Assembly: GCF_025465945.1 (NCBI RefSeq)
Contig: NZ_JANLNW010000019.1
Span: forward strand, 1-64,000
Direction: 5' to 3'
Length of the DNA stretch: 64,000 bases
From: Pseudomonas sp. 6D_7.1_Bac1
GTDB taxonomy: Bacteria > Pseudomonadota > Gammaproteobacteria > Pseudomonadales > Pseudomonadaceae
The notes under the pieces are model-generated. The model was given only the letters and a program-made list of their open reading frames with translations, was not told the origin of the DNA and searched no databases. The translations under genes were made by a program, and so were the position numbers. This document shows positions 38,304 to 46,777 of the stretch, piece after piece (position 1 is the stretch's first letter; each line of letters starts with the position of its first letter).

Positions 38304-41060
38304 ATGCACAAACTTTGGGAGGCTTCACTGACCAGGCGGGTCATCGTCACACTTGCCTGCGCGATGAGTGCCTTCTGGTTATTGTCCGAGGGGATCAGTT
38401 TTTATTACCGCTATACCAAAACGGAGGCCGAGATCCGTAACGACTTGGCCTGGGAGTTGAAATCGGTTTCCGAGGAAGAAAGCCGGCGCTATGAGTTCGC
38501 CCAAATCAGAGTCAACACGTTGCTCCGGCTTTTGGGGGAACTGTGTACGCGTACGTGTATGCCAAGCGATAAGGCCGTCACGCTCAAGCACACGGTATTT
38601 GTCCCGTTCGAAGGCGTGACGGTGGACATGGCGAGTATTGCGGCAGAAGGAGAGGTCATTGAAATATTTGGCAATTCTGATCCTGTGAATCGGATCGATA
38701 CCTTTCTGTTGTTGCCAGGCAAGGGGGTATTTTTTTACACACCGGATATCTCATCTCCCGCCGATATGAGAATCAGAATGCAGGCACTTTCATCGCTCCA
38801 ATACGCTTCAATGACCGATGGCTATCGCTGGGGAGCCGCATTCAAGGATGCCAGTGGCTTTTTACGCAGCGCCGTTATCGCAGGAAACTCCCGCTCAAAT
38901 GTACAGGCAGGTCAATTGCTGCGTATCGATGACCTGAACCTGCGTAAGTACGAGTTTTTTTACATTTTGCGTGACAGTTCAGGCGCTCAACTGTGGAGCG
39001 ACTTTGGCAAAACCCCCGCGTTACTTGCATTGAAGGGGCGGCTGCCGGACTGTCATCAGTCGTGGTCCACCCGTGTCGCGGGTTTTTTCGTAGAGTGCAC
39101 TCCGCTCAAGGGGCCTGGGTGGCAATTGACGGCAGTCGCTCCAAGTGATGCGGTGATGAGCCGGGTACTTTCATTGTTGGGCTCTACGCTGCCGTGGACG
39201 CTTTTGGCGCAGGTGCTGTTATTGATCGTCATAGCATTCATTTTACAGCGGTGGCTTGGGCGACCGTTGCGTCATATTGTTGAGATCATCAATCGCCAGA
39301 AAAAAGTGACTGACTTGAGCTATCGGCTGCCGGAAGGCCGCAAGGACGAGCTCGGACGGATTGCCAGTGCCTACAATACTCTGCTCAAAACCCTCAATGC
39401 TTACTATCAGACGCTCGAAGATAAAGTTGGTGAGCGGACCCGCGAACTTGATGTAGCCAAACGTATTGCAGAGCGAGCCAATGATCGCAAAAGCGAGCAT
39501 CTGACGAGTATTAGCCATGAGATACGCACGCCATTGAACGGCATCGTCGGCGCGCTCAGTTTGCTTGAGCTCAGTTCATTATCCGTGCATCAACAGGAAC
39601 TGGTCAGTACCGCGCGGCAGTCGTCCGGTTTTTTGCTAAGTATTGTCAATAATCTCCTGGATTTCTCCCGTATCGAAGCGGGGCAGTTGGAGCTGTCGTA
39701 TGAGCAGACGGCAATTTTGCCCATGCTCGATCAAGTGCTATTGACGATCAATTTGCGTGCCCAGGAAAAACGCCTGGAGTTGCAGACGCTGGTGGCGGCC
39801 GACGTGCCACAGTCGTTGTTGCTCGATGGCCTGCGCGTGCAACAGATTCTGATTAACCTGTTGGGCAATGCGGTGAAGTTCACCTCATCCGGAGGGATTT
39901 ACGTACGGGTGGAACGGCGTGCGGACATGCTGGTGATTACGGTCCGGGATACGGGTAAAGGTATCCCGGAAGAAAGCCAGCTGGACATTTTCATGCCGTT
40001 CATCCAAGTCCGGGCGCACGACAACGGCAGTGGGCTTGGGTTGGCGATCGCTTCGCGGCTTGCCAATTTGATGGGGGGGGAAATTTTACTCGACAGTCAG
40101 GTGGGTGTTGGATCGTGCTTTATGTTGTTACTACCCCTGCACGAGCCCTCCTTGCCACCCTTGGCATTCACAGCGAGCCTCGTCGCACCGGCGACGTTGC
40201 ATCAGCAGTTGCGCATCTGGGGGCTTCAGGTCGAAACGGGCGATTCTCCATTGCTTGATATGCCGGAGCTGGGCTATTTGCCTGGCAGACTGCGGCAAAA
40301 GGTGAGCGCCATTGTCTTCGAAGAAAAAATGCCAGGTGAGGAAGTCGTGTCGATTGCTCCCTGTCCGTGGACGCTCAAGGTGTTGATTGTCGACGACATG
40401 CCGATCAATCGCGACATCGTCGGCAAGATGCTTCGCGAGCTTGGACATCAGACGCAAACGGCTGCAACGGGTGAGGAGGCATTGCAACTGGGGCGTGAGC
40501 AGGTTTTCGACCTGGTCTTGATGGATATCCGTATGCCTGAGATGGATGGTTTGCAGGTCACAAGGCATTGGCGTGACGTGGCGAGCGGGATGCTCGATCA
40601 GGATGTGCCGATCATGGCGCTAACGGCCAATGCGTTACCTGCCGAGCGCGACAGGGCCAGGGCGGCCGGTATGAATGGATACCTGGCAAAGCCCGTCAGC
40701 CTTGAGCAACTCGCGGTCGGGGTCGGGCAGGCCGTATCGCTGCAACTCGCGCGTGATATCGATCTTGCACCGAACCAGGGACTGCAACAGCCACTCTTCA
40801 ATCTCGCTGACGCAGCCTTGCGCAGCAAGCTTTATGAGACGCTTGAGACCCTTCACAACGCTATTGTCGAGTCCACGCAGGCGAATGAGCGAGCGCAGTT
40901 GCTGGACTTGTTACATACCCTCAAAGGCTGTGCCGGGCAGGGCGGCCTGGACTTGGTGTGCGAACTGGTGGAGCAGCAAGAAATACAGATCCATCAGGGC
41001 AACTGGCCGAGCAGCAAGGATATAAGCGACCTCGGCTGGCTGATCCAGCAGACTAAATAA
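38304..41060 (+). CDS. SsrA-like tripartite hybrid sensor kinase
   Basis: A 918-residue membrane sensor, close in length and domain order to Salmonella SsrA. An N-terminal TM helix is followed by a periplasmic sensor domain (about 35-285), a second TM, HAMP, HisKA with His405 (SISHEIRTPLNG), HATPase (LLGNAVKFTSSG, DTGKGIPEE, GSGLGLAI), a receiver with Asp741 (VLMDIRMPEMDG) and an HPt domain with His871 (LLHTLKGCAGQGG). It is divergent from sctM and convergent with the response regulator gene, and is probably the master sensor of this T3SS. The start at MHKLWEASLTRR is preferred for topology; a GAGG site is present at long spacing. Confidence 0.9.
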   Translation: MHKLWEASLTRRVIVTLACAMSAFWLLSEGISFYYRYTKTEAEIRNDLAWELKSVSEEESRRYEFAQIRVNTLLRLLGELCTRTCMPSDKAVTLKHTVFVPFEGVTVDMASIAAEGEVIEIFGNSDPVNRIDTFLLLPGKGVFFYTPDISSPADMRIRMQALSSLQYASMTDGYRWGAAFKDASGFLRSAVIAGNSRSNVQAGQLLRIDDLNLRKYEFFYILRDSSGAQLWSDFGKTPALLALKGRLPDCHQSWSTRVAGFFVECTPLKGPGWQLTAVAPSDAVMSRVLSLLGSTLPWTLLAQVLLLIVIAFILQRWLGRPLRHIVEIINRQKKVTDLSYRLPEGRKDELGRIASAYNTLLKTLNAYYQTLEDKVGERTRELDVAKRIAERANDRKSEHLTSISHEIRTPLNGIVGALSLLELSSLSVHQQELVSTARQSSGFLLSIVNNLLDFSRIEAGQLELSYEQTAILPMLDQVLLTINLRAQEKRLELQTLVAADVPQSLLLDGLRVQQILINLLGNAVKFTSSGGIYVRVERRADMLVITVRDTGKGIPEESQLDIFMPFIQVRAHDNGSGLGLAIASRLANLMGGEILLDSQVGVGSCFMLLLPLHEPSLPPLAFTASLVAPATLHQQLRIWGLQVETGDSPLLDMPELGYLPGRLRQKVSAIVFEEKMPGEEVVSIAPCPWTLKVLIVDDMPINRDIVGKMLRELGHQTQTAATGEEALQLGREQVFDLVLMDIRMPEMDGLQVTRHWRDVASGMLDQDVPIMALTANALPAERDRARAAGMNGYLAKPVSLEQLAVGVGQAVSLQLARDIDLAPNQGLQQPLFNLADAALRSKLYETLETLHNAIVESTQANERAQLLDLLHTLKGCAGQGGLDLVCELVEQQEIQIHQGNWPSSKDISDLGWLIQQTK

Positions 41061-41075
41061 GTGATGTGCAGGGCA

Positions 41076-41726
41076 TTAGTGGATACCCAGGCGGCTTGCC
41101 CAATTGACCAGTTCCGCGATGTTGTGCGCATCGAGCTTGCGCATCAGGTTCAGACGATGAGTTTCTACGGTCTTGATCGTGATCGTCAGTTTTTCGGCTA
41201 TATCGCGGTTGCGCCCGCCTTCGGCGATCAGCTTGAGTATCTGGCGTTCGCGCGTGGTCAACTTGGTCTGACCACCGACACTCGGTTCAGACCTGACCTG
41301 TGCTTCGTTTAATGCGGGGTCGAGAAATATCTTGCCTGCCAGTGCTGTTTGCAACCCGGCAAGTAATATCTGTTGCGAACTCTTTTTCAGGATATAGCCG
41401 AGCGCACCCGCAGCCAGTGCATCGCGGGCGCGGTGTTCGGAAGTATCCGCAGTAATCACCACAATCACCAGTTCGGGCCTGCGCCGTTTCAGCTGGCGGA
41501 TAATGTCGATCCCATCCATCCCGGGTAAACCCAGGTCGATCAGAACAACGTCGGGGCTCAGTTGCTGGCAGGCTGTATAGACCTGTAAACCGTCATCAAT
41601 TTCACCGACTACTTCATACTCGGGCATCGCCGACAATAGATTTTTGATGCCGTAGCTCAACAAATAATGATCTTCGACGATCAAAATGCGTTGAGGGCTT
41701 AGAGCTGTCTGCGAGTGTAAAAACAT
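41076..41726 (-). CDS. SsrB-like NarL/LuxR-family response regulator
   Basis: A 216-residue regulator with a receiver domain (acidic pocket Glu18/Asp19, phospho-acceptor Asp64 in VLIDLGLPGMDG) and a C-terminal helix-turn-helix (LTTRERQILKLIAEGGRNRDIAEKL, KTVETHRLNLMRKL). SsrB is the SPI-2 activator. Unlike Salmonella, where ssrA and ssrB are in line, here the pair is tail to tail with a 15-base gap. Its promoter region is shared with the divergent spiC-sctC operon. Confidence 0.9.
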   Translation of the reverse strand: MFLHSQTALSPQRILIVEDHYLLSYGIKNLLSAMPEYEVVGEIDDGLQVYTACQQLSPDVVLIDLGLPGMDGIDIIRQLKRRRPELVIVVITADTSEHRARDALAAGALGYILKKSSQQILLAGLQTALAGKIFLDPALNEAQVRSEPSVGGQTKLTTRERQILKLIAEGGRNRDIAEKLTITIKTVETHRLNLMRKLDAHNIAELVNWASRLGIH

Positions 41727-41849
41727 GGTCGAAAGCCTGCTTTTTTGTATGAGGTGAGTAGCAAAAGCTTATAGGGTTCAGGTCATTACCGGATTCAGAT
41801 TTGTACGATAGATGACAGAATTGAGTAATTCTTTTTTGCTGATGATCGT

Positions 41850-42245
41850 ATGAAATTTCCTACTGCTCTGGCTGCTCTTGAATCGATTTCTACCCTTGAG
41901 CGCTCGGGCGGGCGTTGGCTGATCACACTGTCCGGTGTGCCGGGCTGGTGCTGGGAATACCCGCAGGGACTCTGCGTTGCCCTCGTCATTGAGCGTCCGT
42001 TGATTGATGACCAATGGCTGGCTCAGTTAAGTCTGTGGCTTGCATCAGTGCCAGGCAGTCTGGACGACAGCCTGCTGCTGGAAGGTGAACGGTTGCTCCT
42101 GGTGCGGCGTTATGAGTCCGATCTGGCATCTGTTGAGTTGCAAGCCCAGATCAATCAGCAACTGACGATTGCACGTTGGCTTGCAGCCCAGGGCGAGGAG
42201 CAACAGGACTCGACAGACACCGCTGTTGCGGGGCGTTGGGTGTGA
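41850..42245 (+). CDS. SpiC/SsaB-like T3SS gatekeeper component
   Basis: A 131-residue protein at the exact ssaB (spiC) position, directly before the secretin gene. Its pattern parallels SpiC: WLITLSGVPG against WIMTIDGHPA, a Leu-rich middle segment, a two-glycine turn region and a helical end. SpiC binds SsaM and controls the switch from translocator to effector secretion. Similarity is low, so the call combines position and pattern. Confidence 0.7.
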   Translation: MKFPTALAALESISTLERSGGRWLITLSGVPGWCWEYPQGLCVALVIERPLIDDQWLAQLSLWLASVPGSLDDSLLLEGERLLLVRRYESDLASVELQAQINQQLTIARWLAAQGEEQQDSTDTAVAGRWV

Positions 42246-43747
42246 GGGCGCGTAGCTCGTGCGTACTCAGGTGTTGCATGGTGGGCCTGATTGCGCTTGG
42301 AGTTGCCACCAGCACAATAGGGGCAATCCCGACTAACGGGAGCCCCGCGTTTTTCCTGACCACGCGCGGCACTAAGCTTGCCGACGTACTGCGCGATCTG
42401 GGGGCCAATTATCGGGTGCCGGTGGTCGTCAGTCCGCTAGTGGGTGAAGCCTTCATCGGCAGTCTGAGCGATATGGAGCCTGAGCAAGCACTCGAACATC
42501 TGGCGCAACTTTATCAACTCGCCTGGTACTACGACGGGCAAACGATCTATGTCTACAAAGCGCAGGAGGTTGGCAGCCAGCTGCTGACACCGGCTTATCT
42601 ATCGGTTCAAACGCTGATTGCTCAGTTACGCGCCACCGGTGTGCTGGATCGTCGTTATTGCCGGGTGCGTGCTGTGCCGACGTCGAACGCACTGGAAGTT
42701 CATGGTGTGCCGATCTGTTTGGAGCGAGTCGCGCGCCTGGCCGAACGTATCGACCAACAGAAACTCAATCACGAGCAGAACCAGGAGGTGGTCGAGCTCT
42801 TTCCATTGAAATACGCCGCCGCCGCCGATACGCAGTACACCTACCGTACTCAGCAGGTGGTGATTCCGGGCATTGTTTCAGTGTTGAAAGATATGGCTCA
42901 GGGGCGAACCTTGCCGCTCAAGGAGAATCAGGGCGAGCAACCGTCGAGTGATCGTTCGCTGCCAATGTTCTCCGCAGATCCTCGGCAAAATGCGGTGCTC
43001 GTGCGGGATCGGAAGATCAACCTGCCGCTCTATTCGGACTTGATTGCCCAGCTCGATCACAAGCCAAAACTGGTCGAGATTTCGGTGGCAATCATCGATG
43101 TCAACTCGCAAGACCTGAGTGCGCTGGGAGTCGACTGGTCCGCATCAACGCGCATTGGTGGTGCGGGGGTCAGCTTCAACAGTGGCGGGGAGCTCGACTC
43201 CGGTAACTTTTCCACGGTGATATCCAATACTGGCAACTTCATGGTTCGTCTCAGTGCGCTGGAGCAAAATGCCAAAGCACGGATATTGTCGCGTCCATCG
43301 GTCGTCACGCTAAACAATATGCAGGCGGTGCTTGACCGCAATATTACTTTCTACACCAAGCTTGTCGCTGAAAACGTCGCCAAACTTGAGTCCATATCGG
43401 CGGGTTCTCTGCTGCGCGTGACACCGCGGGTGGTCGGTGAGGGGGCTCAACAGGAGGTCATGCTGACACTGATTATTCAGGATGGTCGGCAGACCAGTCC
43501 TATCAGCCAGGCAGAACCTTTGCCGCAAACGCTGAATTCAGAAATATCGACTCATGCGTTACTCAAAGCCGGACAAGCCCTACTGCTCGGTGGTTTCGTT
43601 CAAGACGAAGAAAGTGAGAGTGTGCGCAAAATTCCCCTGCTGGGTGATATTCCGCTGCTCGGCAGACTGTTTAGAACGACGCAGAAGACTAATCGCCAGA
43701 CAGTGCGCTTGTTTTTGATCAAAGCCGATCCTTGGCATCAATCTTGA
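42242..43747 (+). CDS. sctC: T3SS outer membrane secretin SctC
   Basis: A 501-residue YscC/SsaC-type secretin. A signal peptide is followed by N0/N1 domains (ADVLRDLGANYRVPVVVSPLVG, LAWYYDGQTIYVYK) and the secretin domain with AKARILSRPSVVTLNN and LLLGGFVQDEESESVRKIPLLGDIPLLGRLFR, the hallmark C-terminal motif. The start is taken at a GTG overlapping the spiC-like stop (GTGA); an ATG at 42278 is an alternative that would shorten the signal peptide. Confidence 0.93.
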   Translation: MRARSSCVLRCCMVGLIALGVATSTIGAIPTNGSPAFFLTTRGTKLADVLRDLGANYRVPVVVSPLVGEAFIGSLSDMEPEQALEHLAQLYQLAWYYDGQTIYVYKAQEVGSQLLTPAYLSVQTLIAQLRATGVLDRRYCRVRAVPTSNALEVHGVPICLERVARLAERIDQQKLNHEQNQEVVELFPLKYAAAADTQYTYRTQQVVIPGIVSVLKDMAQGRTLPLKENQGEQPSSDRSLPMFSADPRQNAVLVRDRKINLPLYSDLIAQLDHKPKLVEISVAIIDVNSQDLSALGVDWSASTRIGGAGVSFNSGGELDSGNFSTVISNTGNFMVRLSALEQNAKARILSRPSVVTLNNMQAVLDRNITFYTKLVAENVAKLESISAGSLLRVTPRVVGEGAQQEVMLTLIIQDGRQTSPISQAEPLPQTLNSEISTHALLKAGQALLLGGFVQDEESESVRKIPLLGDIPLLGRLFRTTQKTNRQTVRLFLIKADPWHQS

Positions 43748-43754
43748 TGGGCCG

Positions 43755-44975
43755 ATGATGGAATGCACTTACAAGTTAAAGTGGCTGAATGGGCCGTTAA
43801 GTGGTCGCGAGCTGGCCTTGCCGGCCGGAGAGTTGCGCTTGGGGGGCACGGACCCGGATATTGCGCTGTCCCTTGAACAAGACATTCAGGCGATCCTGTC
43901 GATTGATGACACGGGTATCACGTTGGTATCGGCAACGCCAGTGTGGGTGGCGGGTCGCTTCTGGGATTTGGAACAAGCGCTGCCGTTGGGGGGCGTCATC
44001 GATGTCGCCGGACAGGCCTTTGTCCTGGGCACATCTACCGATGAGTTACCGACTTTAGTAGTGCCCGTGCGTTTGGCGCCAAGCGCTGAGCGTAGGTCTC
44101 GTTGGTCGCTCTGGTGCGCGGGCGGTATTGGTGTGGTCGCTGTGTTCGCTGTAGCGCTAGTGTTTTGGCAGCCGGCACCAGCCGCTTCGACGTTCAATCT
44201 GGATGCCTGGCTTGCTCTGCAACTGGAAAACCCCGAACTGTCCGGCTTGAGTGTCATACGTGACGCACAAGGGGGGCTGGTTCTTAAAGGCATGTGTCGG
44301 TCTTCCCCGAGTGTCGACGGGTTGAGGTTGCGTTTGCGGGAAAAAGGGCTGTACGTGCACGACGAAAGTGTGTGTGCCGACACCCTGCGTCAAAGCGTGC
44401 TTGCAGTGCTGACGTTGAACGGTTATCGGGATGTTGAGGTAAGGAGTGGCGAGATGCTGGATCACGTGGTGATCCTCGGTGCCATCGTTGCCGACCGTGC
44501 CTGGCAACAGGCCAGCGCGCAATTACAGACGATATCGGCGTTGGGCGGTTGGACTGTGGTCAATGATCACTCGGAAATGTTCAATGGTCTGCTCGCCAGG
44601 CTGACCACCCGCCATCTTCTGGACGGCCTCAGCATCATTACTTCAGATAAAACCCTGCGGGTGAGCGGACAACTCGACCCCCAGCGTATTCAGGCGGTGG
44701 CAGAGGTCATCAAAACCTTCAATCAAGATGGCCCGCCACGATTGTTGGCTGCTTTCCAGAACATACCCGGGGCTCCCTCAGCCAGTCAGTTCTTACCTTC
44801 GGCAATCGTCAGTATTGGTGGTAATGCTGACTCTACCTACGTTCAACTGGCCAACGGTATGCGTTTGCAAAAAGGCAGTGTATTGCCCAGTGGCTACCTG
44901 ATTCATGCATTGAATCGCTCAGCGATTGCTTTACTTAAAGGGCAGGAGCTGGTCTCGCTGCCGCTCGATCTGTAA
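43755..44975 (+). CDS. sctD: T3SS outer inner-membrane ring protein SctD
   Basis: A 406-residue SsaD/PrgH/YscD-type protein. It has an N-terminal cytoplasmic FHA-like domain (GPLSGRELALPAGELRLGG), a single TM at about 118-139, and periplasmic ring-building repeats. It starts 7 bases after sctC. ATG codons occur at 43755 and 43758 and the choice is not decided by the binding site. Confidence 0.9.
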   Translation: MMECTYKLKWLNGPLSGRELALPAGELRLGGTDPDIALSLEQDIQAILSIDDTGITLVSATPVWVAGRFWDLEQALPLGGVIDVAGQAFVLGTSTDELPTLVVPVRLAPSAERRSRWSLWCAGGIGVVAVFAVALVFWQPAPAASTFNLDAWLALQLENPELSGLSVIRDAQGGLVLKGMCRSSPSVDGLRLRLREKGLYVHDESVCADTLRQSVLAVLTLNGYRDVEVRSGEMLDHVVILGAIVADRAWQQASAQLQTISALGGWTVVNDHSEMFNGLLARLTTRHLLDGLSIITSDKTLRVSGQLDPQRIQAVAEVIKTFNQDGPPRLLAAFQNIPGAPSASQFLPSAIVSIGGNADSTYVQLANGMRLQKGSVLPSGYLIHALNRSAIALLKGQELVSLPLDL

Positions 44976-45001
44976 TCCGCAGGATTGAAATAGGAACTCG
45001 A

Positions 45002-45226
45002 ATGGCCCGTATCACCTACCTGGAAGATGCGCTGCATGCCGATACGCAGGGCAGGCTGCGCGACAACTCGCTGAATAAACTGCGACAGGCCGAACAGCAA
45101 CTGCGCGAACAATTGCGTTTACCGCAAGCACCCGCCCAATACCAGGCACTGGAGCAGTGTGCGAGCGCCTGCGCCAGTGCGGCAGAGGTTATCGAAACGT
45201 TATGGTGTCGGTACCACCCCCGTTGA
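45002..45226 (+). CDS. SsaE-like needle co-chaperone
   Basis: A 74-residue helical protein matching SsaE in position (after sctD) and pattern: ITYLEDAL, LRQAEQQLREQ, QYQALEQCASACASAAEVIETLWCRYH, with the closing aromatic YxYH-type end. Proteins of this group pair with the SctG-type protein to hold the needle subunit soluble in the cytosol. Confidence 0.8.
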   Translation: MARITYLEDALHADTQGRLRDNSLNKLRQAEQQLREQLRLPQAPAQYQALEQCASACASAAEVIETLWCRYHPR

Positions 45227-45478
45227 ATACAGGCTGTCTGGTTGTCATTGGAGGTGTGGCGAACTAATCCGATTATAAATTCTCCGCATCTGAGACGATC
45301 TTCGTCTGTCATTGAATTCATTATAAAACCGGTAAAGTCGTAAGCCGTTAACGCTGAAACTTGCGAAGCTGTGGGGAGCCACTGACGTAGTGCATCACGT
45401 CTTGGCACCAGCGGCGACAGTTCATCGTCCCCACGTTGTCTGGCAAGTCTGGATTAACTACCTTATGGAAGATTACAT

Positions 45479-46681
45479 ATGATCAGCTCGTCAATGAGCC
45501 CCAACGTCGGTTCTTTGGATAAGACGACTCTTGGCAACGTCGAAACTGTGGCCGCTGCGAATGAAGTTCGGTCGACTGTCGATGTGGCTGTTTCGGAAGT
45601 CGAAGGTAAGACCGGTATTGTCGCCGCTCATTTGAAACCCTTGCAGGGGGTGGCGAAAGAGCACAATTGTATTATTGGAATTCGACCAGTTGAAACAGTC
45701 GCCACCGGTCTGATCGAAGATGGGCATCCGACCAAGGACTTTCATATTAAAGGCAAGAGTTCCAACTGGGGGCCGCAGGCGGGGATGATCTGTGTTGATC
45801 AGGCCTTCAGCAAACTTGAAAATTGCATAAAGTCCGACCCGGGGCGGGTCGAAAAATTTAGCGGGCAAACCAGCCAGTGCATCAAGGATGGCTATGCCGT
45901 TGCCGTGCCGCTGGCTATTACGCGAGAGCGCATGGGTACGTTACTGGCGGGTAATAAAATCACCGATATGCAGCCTGAAGACAAGCAGGGTGTGATCAAG
46001 TTCAGTGCGAAAGGACCCAGCGGTGAAGTGTACACATTTGAAGCCACACGCCAGCCAGAGGTGGCCAGAGATACGTATGTGATTACTCAGGGTGGTAAAC
46101 CGCTTGAAGTCCTGGCGAAAGAAGAGGGGGGCAAGGCGTTGACCGCCGACTATGACTTGCATCTGATTGGGCCGCACCTGAGTGACCTGGGTCCACAAGA
46201 CAATCTTCCGGTTCCGGATGTTGCACACAGTGTGTTCAAAGAACGCATCGATGGCTATAGCGATAAGACCAAGGCTAACCTGAATCCAGCATTGCGCGAA
46301 AGTTACGATAAGCCCGGCGTTTTTTATAATAAGGAGGATAAGCATCTCGGAAATGCTACGGCCCGCATAACCGCCATGATCCCGGTTATCAACCAGGCCC
46401 TGGTCGGTGATGGTGAGCCAGTGGTACATCACAATGCAGACTCGGGTAGCCCGGCGGCTGATGTCACTGCCAACTATCCGGCCACGTTTGTGTTGCCGAT
46501 CAAGCTCGGTAAATTCCCTGAAGTCTGCGTGATCGAAAACAAACAAGAGATGGCCGAGTTGATCCAGGAAGCGAAAAACGGCGGATACCACATCCCGTTG
46601 AATCCACTGTGGGAGCCGGAAGTTACCGGTATCAAACGTGCCGATTTTAGCAACGCACTGGCGCTGTTCAATCGCGCCTGA
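45479..46681 (+). CDS. ExoY-like nucleotidyl cyclase toxin, copy 1
   Basis: A 400-residue protein of the anthrax edema factor/CyaA/ExoY class II cyclase family and the likely T3SS effector. The catalytic motifs align with ExoY: Lys86 and Lys93 in HPTKDFHIKGKSSNWGPQAG (ExoY K81, K88), Asp224/Asp226 in TADYDL (D212, D214) and His318 in HHNADSGSP (H291). The Asn that follows the His by six residues in ExoY (N297) is Ser324 here. A Ser/Thr/Asn-rich N-terminus of about 40 residues fits a secretion signal. In P. aeruginosa, ExoY is activated by host filamentous actin. GGAAG precedes the ATG. A tandem paralogue follows. Confidence 0.88.
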   Translation: MISSSMSPNVGSLDKTTLGNVETVAAANEVRSTVDVAVSEVEGKTGIVAAHLKPLQGVAKEHNCIIGIRPVETVATGLIEDGHPTKDFHIKGKSSNWGPQAGMICVDQAFSKLENCIKSDPGRVEKFSGQTSQCIKDGYAVAVPLAITRERMGTLLAGNKITDMQPEDKQGVIKFSAKGPSGEVYTFEATRQPEVARDTYVITQGGKPLEVLAKEEGGKALTADYDLHLIGPHLSDLGPQDNLPVPDVAHSVFKERIDGYSDKTKANLNPALRESYDKPGVFYNKEDKHLGNATARITAMIPVINQALVGDGEPVVHHNADSGSPAADVTANYPATFVLPIKLGKFPEVCVIENKQEMAELIQEAKNGGYHIPLNPLWEPEVTGIKRADFSNALALFNRA

Positions 46682-46777
46682 ACGCCCGCCCAAGGTGTTC
46701 AACGATCCGCTGGATCGTAATAGATAACTTGCAATCACCTGAAAAGACTCAATAAACTAACGTGCAGAAGGTTACAT

